Shown: piece by piece, positions 53,004 through 62,429 of the stretch
How positions within the stretch are numbered: position 1 is the stretch's first letter
How the letters are laid out: each line of letters starts with the position of its first letter
DNA from: Maribacter aestuarii
GTDB taxonomy: Bacteria > Bacteroidota > Bacteroidia > Flavobacteriales > Flavobacteriaceae
Length of the DNA: 64,000 bases
Assembly (NCBI RefSeq): GCF_027474845.2
Contig: NZ_CP107031.2
Location: forward strand, 3,425,001 to 3,489,000
Direction of reading: 5' to 3'
The notes under the pieces: generated by a model
What the model was told of the DNA's origin: nothing
What the model saw: the letters and a program-made list of their open reading frames with translations, nothing else
Database searches by the model: none
Program-made: the position numbers and the translations under genes

Positions 53004-53555
53004 TTAAAATTTAATTAATCTGTAATTATCGTCCTGTAATTGTATCAAAGCGGTCATGGCCGAAAGCGATAGTTGTACCCCTTCAATAAGTTCATCCTTA
53101 GGAAATCCTCTAGAAGCGGAGGATTGTCCGCAAAATATAACTTGAGCCCCAGCTCCGATTAAATCCTTTATCAATTGCTCATTAGGATTATCAGTGCCGT
53201 ATTTCGTAGTGTAGGCTTCTGAGGTAATCACATCTTTAGAGGCTTTATTGTGTACGACCAAGGCAACTTTCAAATGTTCCACAGGGACGCCATTCTGAGC
53301 GTGCATGTTCAGAAATCTAGCGGCAGTTTCAATGCTAGCATTCAGTTGGGACGAATCCTCAGGGGAGTTCATGATGTCAAAAACAGCTTTGTAGGTCTTG
53401 GTTTGGTCCGTTTTAAAATCCGTGTTCTCCACCTCCCAGACCTTGCCGTAATCTTTGATAACCGGACCACTTTCCTTAGCTTGACCACTCACAAAGTGTC
53501 CAAAAATCAAACTGAAAACGACCAGAAAAAAACCTTTGAAATTAAATTCGCTCAT
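53004..53555 (-). CDS. Secreted DsrE/DsrF-like protein
   Basis: DsrE-family protein of 183 residues with an N-terminal signal peptide (ending near GHFVSGQ). The Rossmann-like fold is seen as TYKAVFDIMNSPED, NMHAQNGVPVEHLKVALVVHNKAS, and the conserved cysteine in GAGAQVIFCGQSSASRGF. Cytoplasmic DsrE proteins relay sulfur through that cysteine, and exported versions are common in Bacteroidota and uncharacterised. The downstream M20 peptidase lies 9 bp away. The gene diverges from uvrD. Confidence 0.85.
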   Translation of the reverse strand: MSEFNFKGFFLVVFSLIFGHFVSGQAKESGPVIKDYGKVWEVENTDFKTDQTKTYKAVFDIMNSPEDSSQLNASIETAARFLNMHAQNGVPVEHLKVALVVHNKASKDVITSEAYTTKYGTDNPNEQLIKDLIGAGAQVIFCGQSSASRGFPKDELIEGVQLSLSAMTALIQLQDDNYRLIKF

Positions 53556-53686
53556 AGAACTAGCAATAGAAGGCTAAATATATTCAAATTGAAAGGAAAT
53601 ACCAGCTATTGTTTATAATTCTAAAAAGCATCACTTTCGGTATCCTTTAATTATGGCTAAATTCACGGTTTAAAACAAACGGAATA

Positions 53687-56014
53687 TTGAGTACTTTTTT
53701 AGACGAACTAAATGACGCACAGAAGGCCCCTGTTCTGCACAAGGACGGGCCACTCATGGTGATTGCCGGAGCCGGATCTGGAAAGACTAGGGTGCTTACC
53801 TATCGCATTGCACATCTAATGGCGCAGGGTGTGGATTCCTTTAATATTCTGGCCTTGACATTTACCAATAAGGCGGCACGAGAAATGAAAAAGCGTATCG
53901 CAACCATCGTTGGAGCCTCAGAGGCAAAAAATCTTTGGATGGGTACATTTCACTCCGTATTTGCCAAATTGCTGCGTTACGATGGGAATAAACTAGGTTA
54001 TCCAAGCAACTTTACTATTTACGATACGCAGGATTCCCAACGATTAATATCCTCCATCATCAAGGAAATGGGCTTGGATAAGGATATTTACAAGTACAAA
54101 CAGGTACAAAATAGAATATCCTCCTTTAAAAACAGTTTGATTACGGTTAAGGCTTATTTTAACAATCCTGAATTGATGGAGGCAGATGCCATGGCAAAAC
54201 GACCACGAATAGGGGATATTTATCAGAATTATGTGGATCGTTGCTTTAAAGCAGGGGCCATGGATTTTGATGACTTGCTGTTAAGAACTAACGAGCTGTT
54301 GACCCGGTTTCCAGATGTCCTCATGAAGTATCAGGATCGTTTTAGGTATATTTTGGTAGATGAGTATCAAGATACCAACCATTCCCAATATTTGATTGTC
54401 AAGGCCTTGGCCGACCGTTTCCAAAACATCTGTGTCGTAGGTGACGATGCGCAAAGTATTTATTCTTTTCGTGGGGCCAACATCAGTAACATTTTAAATT
54501 TTCAGCGGGATTATGATGATGTAGGAATGTATCGCTTGGAGCAAAATTATCGTTCGACCAAAAATATCGTGAACGCCGCGAATTCCATTATTGCTAAAAA
54601 CAAGAATCAGCTGGAAAAAGTGGTTTGGACCGCCAATGATGAGGGCAATCAAATCATTATCCATAGGAGTGTTACAGATGCAGAGGAAGGAAGATACGTG
54701 GCCGGTTCCATTTGGGAAAACAGGATGCAAAATCAACTTTCCAACGGAGAATTTGCGGTGTTGTACCGTACAAATTCGCAATCCAGGGCCATTGAAGATG
54801 CGTTGCGCAAAAGGGATATTCCCTATCGTATTTACGGCGGACTTTCATTTTACCAACGAAAGGAAATTAAGGACGTACTTTCATATTTACGATTAGTAAT
54901 AAATCCAAAGGACGAGGAAGCACTTAAACGTGTCATTAATTTTCCCGTTAGAGGAATAGGGCAGACTACGGTGGACAAATTGGTGGTGGCCGCAAATCAT
55001 TACGACCGCTCTATTTTTGAAGTGATGGAGAATATCTCCAAAATCGATTTGAAAATAAATTCCGGCACCAAAAGAAAATTAGAGGATTTTGTAACGATGA
55101 TCAAGAGTTTTCAAATCATGAACGAAGGTGCGGATGCCTTTACGTTAGCGGAACACGTGGCTAAAAAAACAGGAATTCTATTAGAGTTCAAAAAAGATGG
55201 CACTCCCGAAGGTATAGGTCGCATGGAGAACGTAGAGGAATTACTAAATGGTATTAAGGATTTTGTTGAAGGACAGAAAGAAATTGACGAGGCTACAGGC
55301 AGCATCTCCGAATTTCTTGAAGATGTGGCGCTGGCAACTGATTTGGATAAGGATACCGGAGACGATGATCGCGTTGCCCTCATGACCATTCATTTGGCAA
55401 AAGGCTTGGAGTTTCCGTATGTATATATTGTGGGGATGGAAGAAGATTTGTTTCCGTCTGCAATGAGTATGAATACACGGAGTGAATTGGAAGAGGAACG
55501 AAGGCTGTTCTACGTAGCGTTGACGCGGGCAGAAAAACAAGCTTACCTGACCTATACACAGAACAGATATCGCTGGGGAAAACTGATCGATGCAGAGCCG
55601 AGCAGGTTTTTAGAGGAGATAGATGAGCAATATGTAGAGAACTTAACACCCGTAGATGGGGGGTATCGGTATAAATCATTAATAGATGCCAATATATTTG
55701 GCGATATCGATAAAAGTAAATTACGGCAGATAAAACCTACGAAAGGCACTCCTCCAAGTATTGGTCAGCCAAATTCAAATCAGCTTAAAAAATTGAGGAA
55801 GATAAAACCTCAATTGGCGCAACCTGTCGGGAATACTAATACCATTGACCCAAATCTGACCGAAGGTTCCTTGGTAAACCATACGCGATTTGGAAGGGGA
55901 AAAGTCCTTAAAATAGAGGGAGCAGGAAATGATAGAAAGGCGGAGATACAGTTTAACCAAGGTGATGTAAAGAAGTTATTGCTGCGGTTCGCAAAATTGG
56001 AAGTCCTTAAATAA
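53687..56014 (+). CDS. uvrD: UvrD/PcrA-type ATP-dependent DNA helicase
   Basis: Superfamily 1A 3'-5' helicase for nucleotide excision and mismatch repair, 775 residues. Motif I is VIAGAGSGKTRVL, Ia ALTFTNKAAREMK, II YILVDEYQDTN, III GDDAQSIYSFRGA, IV LEQNYRS, V MTIHLAKGLEF, and VI LFYVALTRAEK. The C-terminal tail has a PcrA-like basic region and the GSLVNHTRFGRGKVL Tudor-like block that contacts RNA polymerase in homologues. Start is a TTG at 53687, since no ATG upstream fits and the family's N-terminus (FLDELNDAQKAPV) begins there. Confidence 0.96.
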   Translation: MSTFLDELNDAQKAPVLHKDGPLMVIAGAGSGKTRVLTYRIAHLMAQGVDSFNILALTFTNKAAREMKKRIATIVGASEAKNLWMGTFHSVFAKLLRYDGNKLGYPSNFTIYDTQDSQRLISSIIKEMGLDKDIYKYKQVQNRISSFKNSLITVKAYFNNPELMEADAMAKRPRIGDIYQNYVDRCFKAGAMDFDDLLLRTNELLTRFPDVLMKYQDRFRYILVDEYQDTNHSQYLIVKALADRFQNICVVGDDAQSIYSFRGANISNILNFQRDYDDVGMYRLEQNYRSTKNIVNAANSIIAKNKNQLEKVVWTANDEGNQIIIHRSVTDAEEGRYVAGSIWENRMQNQLSNGEFAVLYRTNSQSRAIEDALRKRDIPYRIYGGLSFYQRKEIKDVLSYLRLVINPKDEEALKRVINFPVRGIGQTTVDKLVVAANHYDRSIFEVMENISKIDLKINSGTKRKLEDFVTMIKSFQIMNEGADAFTLAEHVAKKTGILLEFKKDGTPEGIGRMENVEELLNGIKDFVEGQKEIDEATGSISEFLEDVALATDLDKDTGDDDRVALMTIHLAKGLEFPYVYIVGMEEDLFPSAMSMNTRSELEEERRLFYVALTRAEKQAYLTYTQNRYRWGKLIDAEPSRFLEEIDEQYVENLTPVDGGYRYKSLIDANIFGDIDKSKLRQIKPTKGTPPSIGQPNSNQLKKLRKIKPQLAQPVGNTNTIDPNLTEGSLVNHTRFGRGKVLKIEGAGNDRKAEIQFNQGDVKKLLLRFAKLEVLK

Positions 56015-56069
56015 TATTCGCCTAGAGTTTTGATTAATAAAATTTAGTTTAAATTCGAAAAAAAAATCT

Positions 56070-56960
56070 ATGAAGATGAATATCAGTTACTTTCTGTACG
56101 TCCTATTATTTTTTTACGGCTGTTCAAGTTCTAGTGTGACGGAACAGGAAGAAGTGCAATTACCCGACCCGAAACCTGAGGAAGCCGAATCTAGCGCTAA
56201 AGACCCTGATGATGCGGACTACTGGGACGATGCGGCACTTGTATGGAGCGACGAATTTGATGGGACATCCCTTTCCCCTGATAACTGGGTTTTTGAGACC
56301 GGTGGGAACGGTTGGGGAAATAATGAGCTACAAAATTACCAAGCTCAGGGCAATACCGAAGTTAGTGATGGAATTTTAAAGATTACCGCCAAAAAGAACG
56401 AGGACAATACTATTGAGGGAGCTTTCACATCGGCCCGTATAAATAGTAAAAAATCATTCAAGTATGGACGAATGGAAATTCGCGCCAAAATGCCGGAACA
56501 CAAAGGAAACGGAATATGGCCTGCACTGTGGATGCTTGGAAGTAATATACAAACGGTCAGTTGGCCCGCCTGTGGCGAAATCGATATGATGGAATATGTA
56601 AGTTTTAACCCAAACAAAACACACTTTTCCATTCACAGCACTGCTAACAACCATACTAACGGGACTGAAATCACTTCAGGGGCGGTAGACCTTGAAACTA
56701 TTGAGGAAGAATTTCACAATTTTGGAATTCTATGGTCCAGTAAGTATATAAAGTTCTATGTTGATGAGGTGGACAATATAAAATTTACATTTAGGAAACC
56801 CACTGTTTCCACTGTGGACAGTTGGCCTTTTTCTAATAATTTCTACTTCTTGATGAACATTGCCGTGGGAGGCAATTGGGGAGGACTTGAAGGTGTTGAT
56901 ACTACTATATTTCCCGCCACGATGGAAGTTGATTATATCAGGGTATATCAGGTAGAATAG
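56070..56960 (+). CDS. Glycoside hydrolase family 16 lipoprotein (laminarinase-like)
   Basis: GH16 beta-glucanase of 296 residues, most like laminarinases (beta-1,3-glucan). The lipoprotein signal ends at FYGCSS. The catalytic motif is EIDMMEY with nucleophile Glu170 and acid/base Glu175. Substrate-cleft residues are seen in GRMEIRAKMPEHKGNGIWPALWML and NIAVGGNWGG. It should sit on the outer membrane and attack algal storage glucans. It is a solitary gene without the SusC/D and other enzymes of a polysaccharide utilisation locus nearby. Confidence 0.93.
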   Translation: MKMNISYFLYVLLFFYGCSSSSVTEQEEVQLPDPKPEEAESSAKDPDDADYWDDAALVWSDEFDGTSLSPDNWVFETGGNGWGNNELQNYQAQGNTEVSDGILKITAKKNEDNTIEGAFTSARINSKKSFKYGRMEIRAKMPEHKGNGIWPALWMLGSNIQTVSWPACGEIDMMEYVSFNPNKTHFSIHSTANNHTNGTEITSGAVDLETIEEEFHNFGILWSSKYIKFYVDEVDNIKFTFRKPTVSTVDSWPFSNNFYFLMNIAVGGNWGGLEGVDTTIFPATMEVDYIRVYQVE

Positions 56961-56990
56961 TTTTACCAAAAAACTAAGAAAAGATTTCTT

Positions 56991-57836
56991 TTACAGATTT
57001 TTATTGATGAATTCTTTCAGTTTAATTGACGTATCAAAAAGATTGAGACCCACCCAACCATGACCCTCGTTCTCGTATAAGGTAAATTCATGGATTACAT
57101 TTAGTTCAGTTAGTTTCCCTTCCAAGGCAATGCCTTGGGATACCGGAATTAAAGGATCTTGACCACCGTAGAATAAAATTGTCGGGGGAGAGGTAGATTT
57201 TACTTGGTATAACGGACTTGCCTCTTCAAGGAGTTCTTCATCATAACCAAATAAGCCGATTAATTCCTGCAATACTGGTTCGGTACTATTTTGGTAGGCA
57301 TCATCAAGAAGGTTTGTGGGCCCAACCATGCTACATACCATCGCTACTTGGTTATCGGTGTCATGGGCGTAACTCCATAGAAGAGCCAAATGTCCACCAG
57401 CGCTAACTCCCATAATTCCCAAATTGTCCGAGATTTAATATTCCACTTGTTTTTCTTTTAATAGCAGTACTAGTGTAGAAATATCATCGATCTGCATGGG
57501 GTATGGGCTAGTGCCATTGTCCGCTAACCTATAGTTCATATTTACAATGGCTACCTCGGGAATTTCGGTCTTAATGAATTCGTAGAACCCGAGCATATCA
57601 TTTTTATCACCAGATGTCCATCCGCCACCGTGGATTAAAAGTATAACACTGGTGTTTAAACTTCTATCTTTCGGGAGGTAAATATCATAGGTCTGTTGAG
57701 CGTCCGCAGCGTAGGAGACATTTTTTAGCTCCGTTGCTTCCGCTGTATTTAAATCGCTATTTTCACCATCATCCGTGGAGCATGCGTTAAAAAAGAATAG
57801 TATTAAAATAAAAATTGGAAGTGCAACTTTTTTCAT
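56991..57836 (-). pseudogene. Alpha/beta hydrolase lipoprotein split by a premature stop
   Basis: A single ORF of about 281 residues is interrupted by an in-frame TAA at 57435-57437. The N-terminal part has a lipobox (FFNACSTDD, with Asp after Cys hinting at surface export) and the oxyanion motif LIHGGGWTSGD. After the stop the same frame continues as ISDNLGIMGVSAGGHLALLWS, which holds the nucleophile, then the Asp in GGQDPLIPV and the His in EGHGWVGL. All catalytic residues thus exist, but the nucleophile lies past the stop. A single base change (AAA to TAA) would explain it. Related to BD-FAE/carboxylesterases. Confidence 0.85.
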
Positions 57837-57887
57837 AATAAAAATATTACGTTATTTATATAATAACGGTTTAGACCGAGGTTTGAT

Positions 57888-58507
57888 ATGGCAGAGTTCA
57901 TTAAAATATACGAAGAGAATCCTAGCCCAAAAGAGATCAATAGGGTAGTGGATGTCTTGCGGAATGGGGGATTGGTTATTTACCCTACCGACACGGTATA
58001 TGGCCTGGGTTGCGATATTAGCAATACCAAGGCTCTGGAAAAAATAGCGCGTATTAAAGGCATAAAGTTGGCCAAAGCTAATTGGTCGTTTATATGTGCG
58101 GATTTGAGTAATCTCTCGGATTATGTTCGCCAAATAGATACGGCTACTTTCAAAATTTTAAAACGTGCCTTACCTGGACCCTATACTTTTATTCTTCCCG
58201 GAAATAATAATTTACCTAAGGATTTTAAAAAAAGAAGACCGTAGGTATAAGGGTACCCGACAACAATATTGCAAGGGCCTTGGTGGTAGGTTTGGGTAAT
58301 CCCATCGTTTCTACTTCTATTAGGGATGAGGACGATGTACTGGAATATACAACGGATCCGGAGCTCATTTTTGAAAAGTGGAAAAATTTAGTTGATATTG
58401 TTATTGACGGTGGTTATGGGGACAATGTGGCTTCAACAATTATAGACCTTTCCAAAGGTTACCCGCAAGTAGTACGGGAAGGTAAGGGAGACTTGGACAT
58501 CATTTAG
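57888..58507 (+). pseudogene. tsaC: L-threonylcarbamoyladenylate synthase, frameshifted in an A-tract
   Basis: TsaC/Sua5/YrdC enzyme making threonylcarbamoyl-AMP from threonine, bicarbonate and ATP for tRNA t6A37. The first frame (57888-58244) has [18 protein letters not shown] and [13 protein letters not shown]. It breaks at A7 (58227-58233) and ends at TAG. The second frame gives [27 protein letters not shown] and YGDNVASTIIDLS up to 58507. One extra A restores [12 protein letters not shown], the sequence I recall in homologues. The two parts total about 206 residues, a normal length. As t6A synthesis is usually essential, a sequencing undercall or productive slippage is more likely than true loss. 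Confidence 0.85.
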
Positions 58508-58531
58508 AAAGGTAATTTTCATACATAAAAA

Positions 58532-58553
58532 AAGCGGTCCAATTGGACCGCTT
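58532..58553 (-). terminator. Intrinsic terminator of the ompA-type gene
   Basis: AAGCGGTCC and GGACCGCTT form a 9-bp perfect stem over an AATT loop. On the minus strand a T7 run follows, making it a good terminator for the OmpA gene. The T-run on plus is weak, so termination of tsaC is less certain. Confidence 0.85.
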
Positions 58554-58577
58554 CTCTCATTAAATATTTATTAGAAA

Positions 58578-59435
58578 TTACTTTCCGCCTATGGCTGGAT
58601 CTTTCATTCCTTCTTCTATCATACTGTAGAACTGATCAATTTTAGGAAGCACAACAATACGTGTTCTTCTGTTCTTTGATTTTTCTGTTGAAGATACAGG
58701 TACATATTCTGATCTACCAGCAGCAGTCATACGCTTGGGATCAACATTGAAATCGTTCTGTAAAATTCTAACAACCGCAGTTGCACGTTTTACACTCAAA
58801 TCCCAGTTATCCAACAATACACCGTTACCTCTGTAAGGAACATCATCCGTATGGCCTTCTACCATAAATTCGAAATCTGGTTTGTTGTTAACCACTTTGG
58901 CAACCTTGCCTAGAACCTCTTTCGCTCTACTAGTAACATTGTAACTTCCGCTGCTGAACAATAACTTATCGGAAATAGATACGAATACAACACCTTTTTC
59001 AACGCTGATTTCAATATCCTCATCATCCAAGTTGCCTAAAACACCTTTTAAGCTCTGTACTAAAGAAAGGTTCACAGAATCTCTTCTTGTGATTGCATCA
59101 TTTAGTTTACGAATAGTAAGGTCTTTTTCTTGAAGACTCTCCAATGATTTCTCTAGGTTCTCAGCTCCCTTAGTAGTTAAGGTGGTTAAGTTGCCCATGT
59201 TGTTGATAAGTTCCTGATTGTTCGCTTTTAAGAAAGCATTTTGGTCTTCCAAAGTTTGAAGTCTAGAAGAAGCTGTTGCTTTTTCTTCCAGACAGTCGTT
59301 TAATTTAACCGTTGCAGAGTTTAATAAATCTTGTGTCTCTTTTTGTTTTGCCTCAAGATCCGCGTATTTCTTCTGTGATACACAAGAAGACAATAAAAGG
59401 GTTACTCCAAGACATCCTAAAATGATTTTCTTCAT
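58578..59435 (-). CDS. OmpA family lipoprotein with coiled coil
   Basis: Lipoprotein of 285 residues. The lipobox is LLSSCVSQ. A long heptad-rich coiled coil (about residues 25-125) leads to an OmpA/MotB peptidoglycan-binding domain with the signature FMVEGHTDDVPY, the Asp and Arg of LSVKRATAVVRIL, and RMTAAGRSEY. It should anchor the outer membrane to peptidoglycan. It ends at a strong terminator and is monocistronic. Its layout is shared with the frameshifted gene at 50678-51447, so the two are probably paralogues. Confidence 0.93.
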   Translation of the reverse strand: MKKIILGCLGVTLLLSSCVSQKKYADLEAKQKETQDLLNSATVKLNDCLEEKATASSRLQTLEDQNAFLKANNQELINNMGNLTTLTTKGAENLEKSLESLQEKDLTIRKLNDAITRRDSVNLSLVQSLKGVLGNLDDEDIEISVEKGVVFVSISDKLLFSSGSYNVTSRAKEVLGKVAKVVNNKPDFEFMVEGHTDDVPYRGNGVLLDNWDLSVKRATAVVRILQNDFNVDPKRMTAAGRSEYVPVSSTEKSKNRRTRIVVLPKIDQFYSMIEEGMKDPAIGGK

Positions 59436-59531
59436 AATTGCTGACTATATTAATGTTTGTTATTTACTAGTTTTTCGCATTTAGCGCGACCAAAATTATA
59501 TAATTTGGAAGTCGTTAGTTAGTCTACTTAG

Positions 59532-60533
59532 TTAATCTTTTACTAAAATGTTAAAATTTCTTATTTGATGTACGAAATAAGACCATACTATGGACTTTGT
59601 GATATAGTATTTTAATATAAATTTAGCCTTCTCCCTTTTTTTGTAAATCTTTCGAAATTGACGGTAAAAACTAAAGTGAGCCCGTAAAATGGCCCAACAG
59701 TGCCGAAATCTCCATTGGAAAATAAAACGTAATGCGGCCACACCATCTAGAAGTAATCTAATAAAGATAATCACGAATGCTTTTCTTCTAGGAAGGTTTT
59801 TGGTTATTGAAAAAAGTGAGTTCCTAAAATTTAGGTAGGTTTTCTTAGGATTCATGTTACTCAAAGTAGAGCCACCCAAATGAAAGACCTTAGACTTTCC
59901 TATATAGTAAACCTTAAACCCTTGGTTTTTTGCTCTCCAACAAAAATCTACTTCTTCTTGATGGGCAAAGTAATCCGCGTCAAAACCACCTAATTGCCAA
60001 AAAACATCGCGCTTAACGAACATACAGGCGCCCGTAGCCCAAAAAATCTCCTTGACATCATCATATTGCCCGTTATCCCTTTCCAAGGTTTGAAAAATTC
60101 TCCCTCGACAAAACGGATATCCAAGCTGATCGATGAATCCTCCTCCTGCACCGGCATATTCAAAATGGTCCTTTTTCAACAAATCCAAAATCTTGGGCTG
60201 TATAATGGCCGCATCTGTAAGCGTGTTGAAACCTTCAATAATTGGGCTTAGCCATCCTTTGGTAACTTCAACATCAGAATTTAAGAGACAAAAAACATCG
60301 GCATTTACGTGTTGGAGCGCATCGTTATATCCCTTTGCGAACCCACCGTTAGTCTCATTCTGAATGATTTTGATTCCTGGAAATTGTTTTCTTAAGAAGG
60401 AAACAGAACCATCTGTAGAAGCGTTGTCCGCTACGTATATATCGGCATCCTCGGAAAATTTCACAACAGAAGGTAGAAAACGCTCTAATAGCACTTCCCC
60501 GTTCCAGTTGAGTATGACAATGGCGATTTTCAA
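59532..60533 (-). CDS. Glycosyltransferase family 2
   Basis: GT-A fold glycosyltransferase of 333 residues. The N-terminal AIVILNWNGEVLLERFLPS motif and the DxD-type CLLNSDVEVT, followed by ATGACMFVKRDVFWQLGGFDADYFAHQEEVDFCWRA, are typical of the rhamnosyltransferase-like subgroup. A hydrophobic segment near residues 255-275 may tether it to the inner membrane. It starts 12 bp after the HsdR_N-like gene and is probably cotranscribed. The donor and acceptor cannot be read from sequence. Confidence 0.92.
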   Translation of the reverse strand: MKIAIVILNWNGEVLLERFLPSVVKFSEDADIYVADNASTDGSVSFLRKQFPGIKIIQNETNGGFAKGYNDALQHVNADVFCLLNSDVEVTKGWLSPIIEGFNTLTDAAIIQPKILDLLKKDHFEYAGAGGGFIDQLGYPFCRGRIFQTLERDNGQYDDVKEIFWATGACMFVKRDVFWQLGGFDADYFAHQEEVDFCWRAKNQGFKVYYIGKSKVFHLGGSTLSNMNPKKTYLNFRNSLFSITKNLPRRKAFVIIFIRLLLDGVAALRFIFQWRFRHCWAILRAHFSFYRQFRKIYKKREKAKFILKYYITKSIVWSYFVHQIRNFNILVKD

Positions 60534-60545
60534 AACGAAGGCAAA

Positions 60546-60992
60546 TTAACGGCTAAATTCAGGAATCTCCTTCAAAAACTGATATTTTTCCTCTTCTTTA
60601 AGCATTTTGCAATGGTAATGCGCCAATCCGTTGGTTACCATCAAATACGTGGCGTCCAAATTAAAATTGTATCTTGCAACCTGGTCGAACGTCTCCTGGG
60701 AAATACTTATTGAAGGTGCTTTGCACTCTACTAACAACTGAATACTTCCGTCCGGGTTGAAAATAATGATATCATATCGTTTTGTAAGGCCATTGACCAT
60801 AATTTGCTTCTCGACGTTTATATGGCTTAAGGGATAATTTTTTTCTTCCGTGAGGTATTTTACCACATGTTGCCTAACCCATTCTTCGGGGCTCAAGACC
60901 ACAAACTTTTTCCTTATTCCATCAAAAATGAGCGTCTTATTTTGACTATTTTTGACCCTGAAGGTGTAACTGGGAAAATTAAGCGGTTGCAT
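60546..60992 (-). CDS. Small protein with HsdR N-terminal-type nuclease fold
   Basis: Protein of 148 residues similar to the type I restriction HsdR N-terminal domain found alone in many Bacteroidota. The block YPLSHINVEKQIMVNGLTKRYDIIIFNPDGSIQLLVECKAPSISIS has the PD-(D/E)xK pattern Asp...Glu-x-Lys (DIIIF, LVECKA). The remaining Hsd subunits are absent, so it is not part of a type I system here. It is divergent from holA by 26 bp and upstream of the GT2 gene. Its role is unknown. Confidence 0.85.
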   Translation of the reverse strand: MQPLNFPSYTFRVKNSQNKTLIFDGIRKKFVVLSPEEWVRQHVVKYLTEEKNYPLSHINVEKQIMVNGLTKRYDIIIFNPDGSIQLLVECKAPSISISQETFDQVARYNFNLDATYLMVTNGLAHYHCKMLKEEEKYQFLKEIPEFSR

Positions 60993-61018
60993 TTGACAAA
61001 TTTGATGAATTTTTCCGA

Positions 61019-62020
61019 ATGGATGAAGCGTTACAAATTGTTAATGATATACGGCAAGGGGTCATAAAGCCTATTTACTTCCTCTTTGGGGAAGAGGCCT
61101 ATTATATAGATAAAATTTCTGATTATATAGGCAGTAAGATATTAACCGAAGAGGAAAAAGGCTTTAATCAAGTGGTCCTTTATGGGAAAGAATCATCTAT
61201 TGACGATATTGTTGGTAATGCCAAGCGTTATCCCATGATGGCTGAACATCAAGTTGTCATTGTTAAGGAGGCACAGCATTTGTCCAGAAACATAGAACAA
61301 TTATCCAGTTATGCGGACAATCCGCAACTCACGACTGTTTTGGTGATTTGTTATAAGTATAAAAAGCTGGACAAAAGAAAAGCGCTATATAAAAGTATAA
61401 AAAAGTGTGGGGTTGTCTACGAGAGTAAAAAACTATACGAGAATCAAGTTTCCGACTGGATTAGAAAAACCCTTTTATCGAGTGGCTATTCGATTAGCCA
61501 TAAGGCCGCCCTTATGCTTGTGGAGTATTTGGGAACCGATTTGAGCCGAATAAACAATGAGCTAGAAAAGCTAAGATTGGTATTACCTCCAAAAAGTGAG
61601 ATTACACCTTTACAAATAGAAGAACATATAGGAATTAGTAAGGATTATAACAATTTTGAGTTGAAAAAGGCCATTGGAGAGCGCAATGTTCTAAAGGCTA
61701 CTAAAATAGTAACTTATTTTGCGCAGAACCCAAAGGATAATCCTTTTGTGCTTACCGTAACACTTTTGCATTCCTTTTTTTCGCAGCTATTACAGTATCA
61801 CGGACTTAACGACCATTCTCCTAAAAGCGTAGCGAGTGCGCTGCGAATCAATCCTTATTTTGTCGGCGAATTTCAAACAGCGGCCAAGAACTACCCAATG
61901 AAAAAAGTAAGTAGAATTATTTCCTACCTCAGGGAAATGGATTTAAAGGGTAAGGGCGTAGGCGCAACAAATGTCAGCCAGGCCGACCTCCTTAAAGAAC
62001 TGCTCGTAAAAATTATCTAA
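61019..62020 (+). CDS. holA: DNA polymerase III subunit delta
   Basis: Clamp-loader wrench subunit of 333 residues that opens the beta sliding clamp. N-terminal AAA+-like domain starts KPIYFLFGEEAYYIDKISDYI. The mid domain has LVEYLGTDLSRINNELEKL and the EEHIGISKDYNNFELKKAIG motif typical of HolA. The ATG at 61019 is favoured (MDEALQIVNDI). It converges with DoxX, leaving 2 bp between the stops. Confidence 0.93.
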   Translation: MDEALQIVNDIRQGVIKPIYFLFGEEAYYIDKISDYIGSKILTEEEKGFNQVVLYGKESSIDDIVGNAKRYPMMAEHQVVIVKEAQHLSRNIEQLSSYADNPQLTTVLVICYKYKKLDKRKALYKSIKKCGVVYESKKLYENQVSDWIRKTLLSSGYSISHKAALMLVEYLGTDLSRINNELEKLRLVLPPKSEITPLQIEEHIGISKDYNNFELKKAIGERNVLKATKIVTYFAQNPKDNPFVLTVTLLHSFFSQLLQYHGLNDHSPKSVASALRINPYFVGEFQTAAKNYPMKKVSRIISYLREMDLKGKGVGATNVSQADLLKELLVKII

Positions 62021-62022
62021 AA

Positions 62023-62400
62023 TTACTTTTTATCCAAACTGAATTTTCCTGGACCTAGTAAGGCGATAGTAATAAAAGCCACTAGATAGAACAAAGCCTT
62101 TTCCTTATCCGCAAAGGGGTCCGAGGCATGAGCTATAAAAGCAGCAACAGCCATGGTAATAGCAGTTGGAATAGCGAATAGTCTAGTCTTATAACCCAAA
62201 ATAATGAGTAAGGGGCAAATAAACTCACCCAAAACGGCCAAAAACAATGAAGGTGCGGCACCTATTCCTATAGGGTCACCAAATTCAAAATTACCGGCAA
62301 TCAGCTTTTGAAATTTGGGTAAACCGTGTGTCATCATCATTACGGAAACGGCAATTCTAAAAAATGCCAGACCAATATTATTTAAGAGGGAATTTTTCAT
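62023..62400 (-). CDS. DoxX family membrane protein
   Basis: Small membrane protein of 125 residues with four predicted helices. Family features are GLAFFRIAVSVMMMTHGLPKF at the N-terminus and GEFICPLLIILGYKTR in the middle. DoxX proteins are often redox- or detoxification-linked, with no specific role defined. It lies 29 bp downstream of the aminotransferase fusion on the same strand. Confidence 0.88.
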   Translation of the reverse strand: MKNSLLNNIGLAFFRIAVSVMMMTHGLPKFQKLIAGNFEFGDPIGIGAAPSLFLAVLGEFICPLLIILGYKTRLFAIPTAITMAVAAFIAHASDPFADKEKALFYLVAFITIALLGPGKFSLDKK

Positions 62401-62429
62401 GGATAAGTTCGTTTAGGGAGCTAAAAGTA

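Noticed and set aside
60546..60992. Remnant of a type I restriction system
   Set aside because: No hsdM, hsdS or helicase part is nearby. Stand-alone proteins of this type are common in Bacteroidota.
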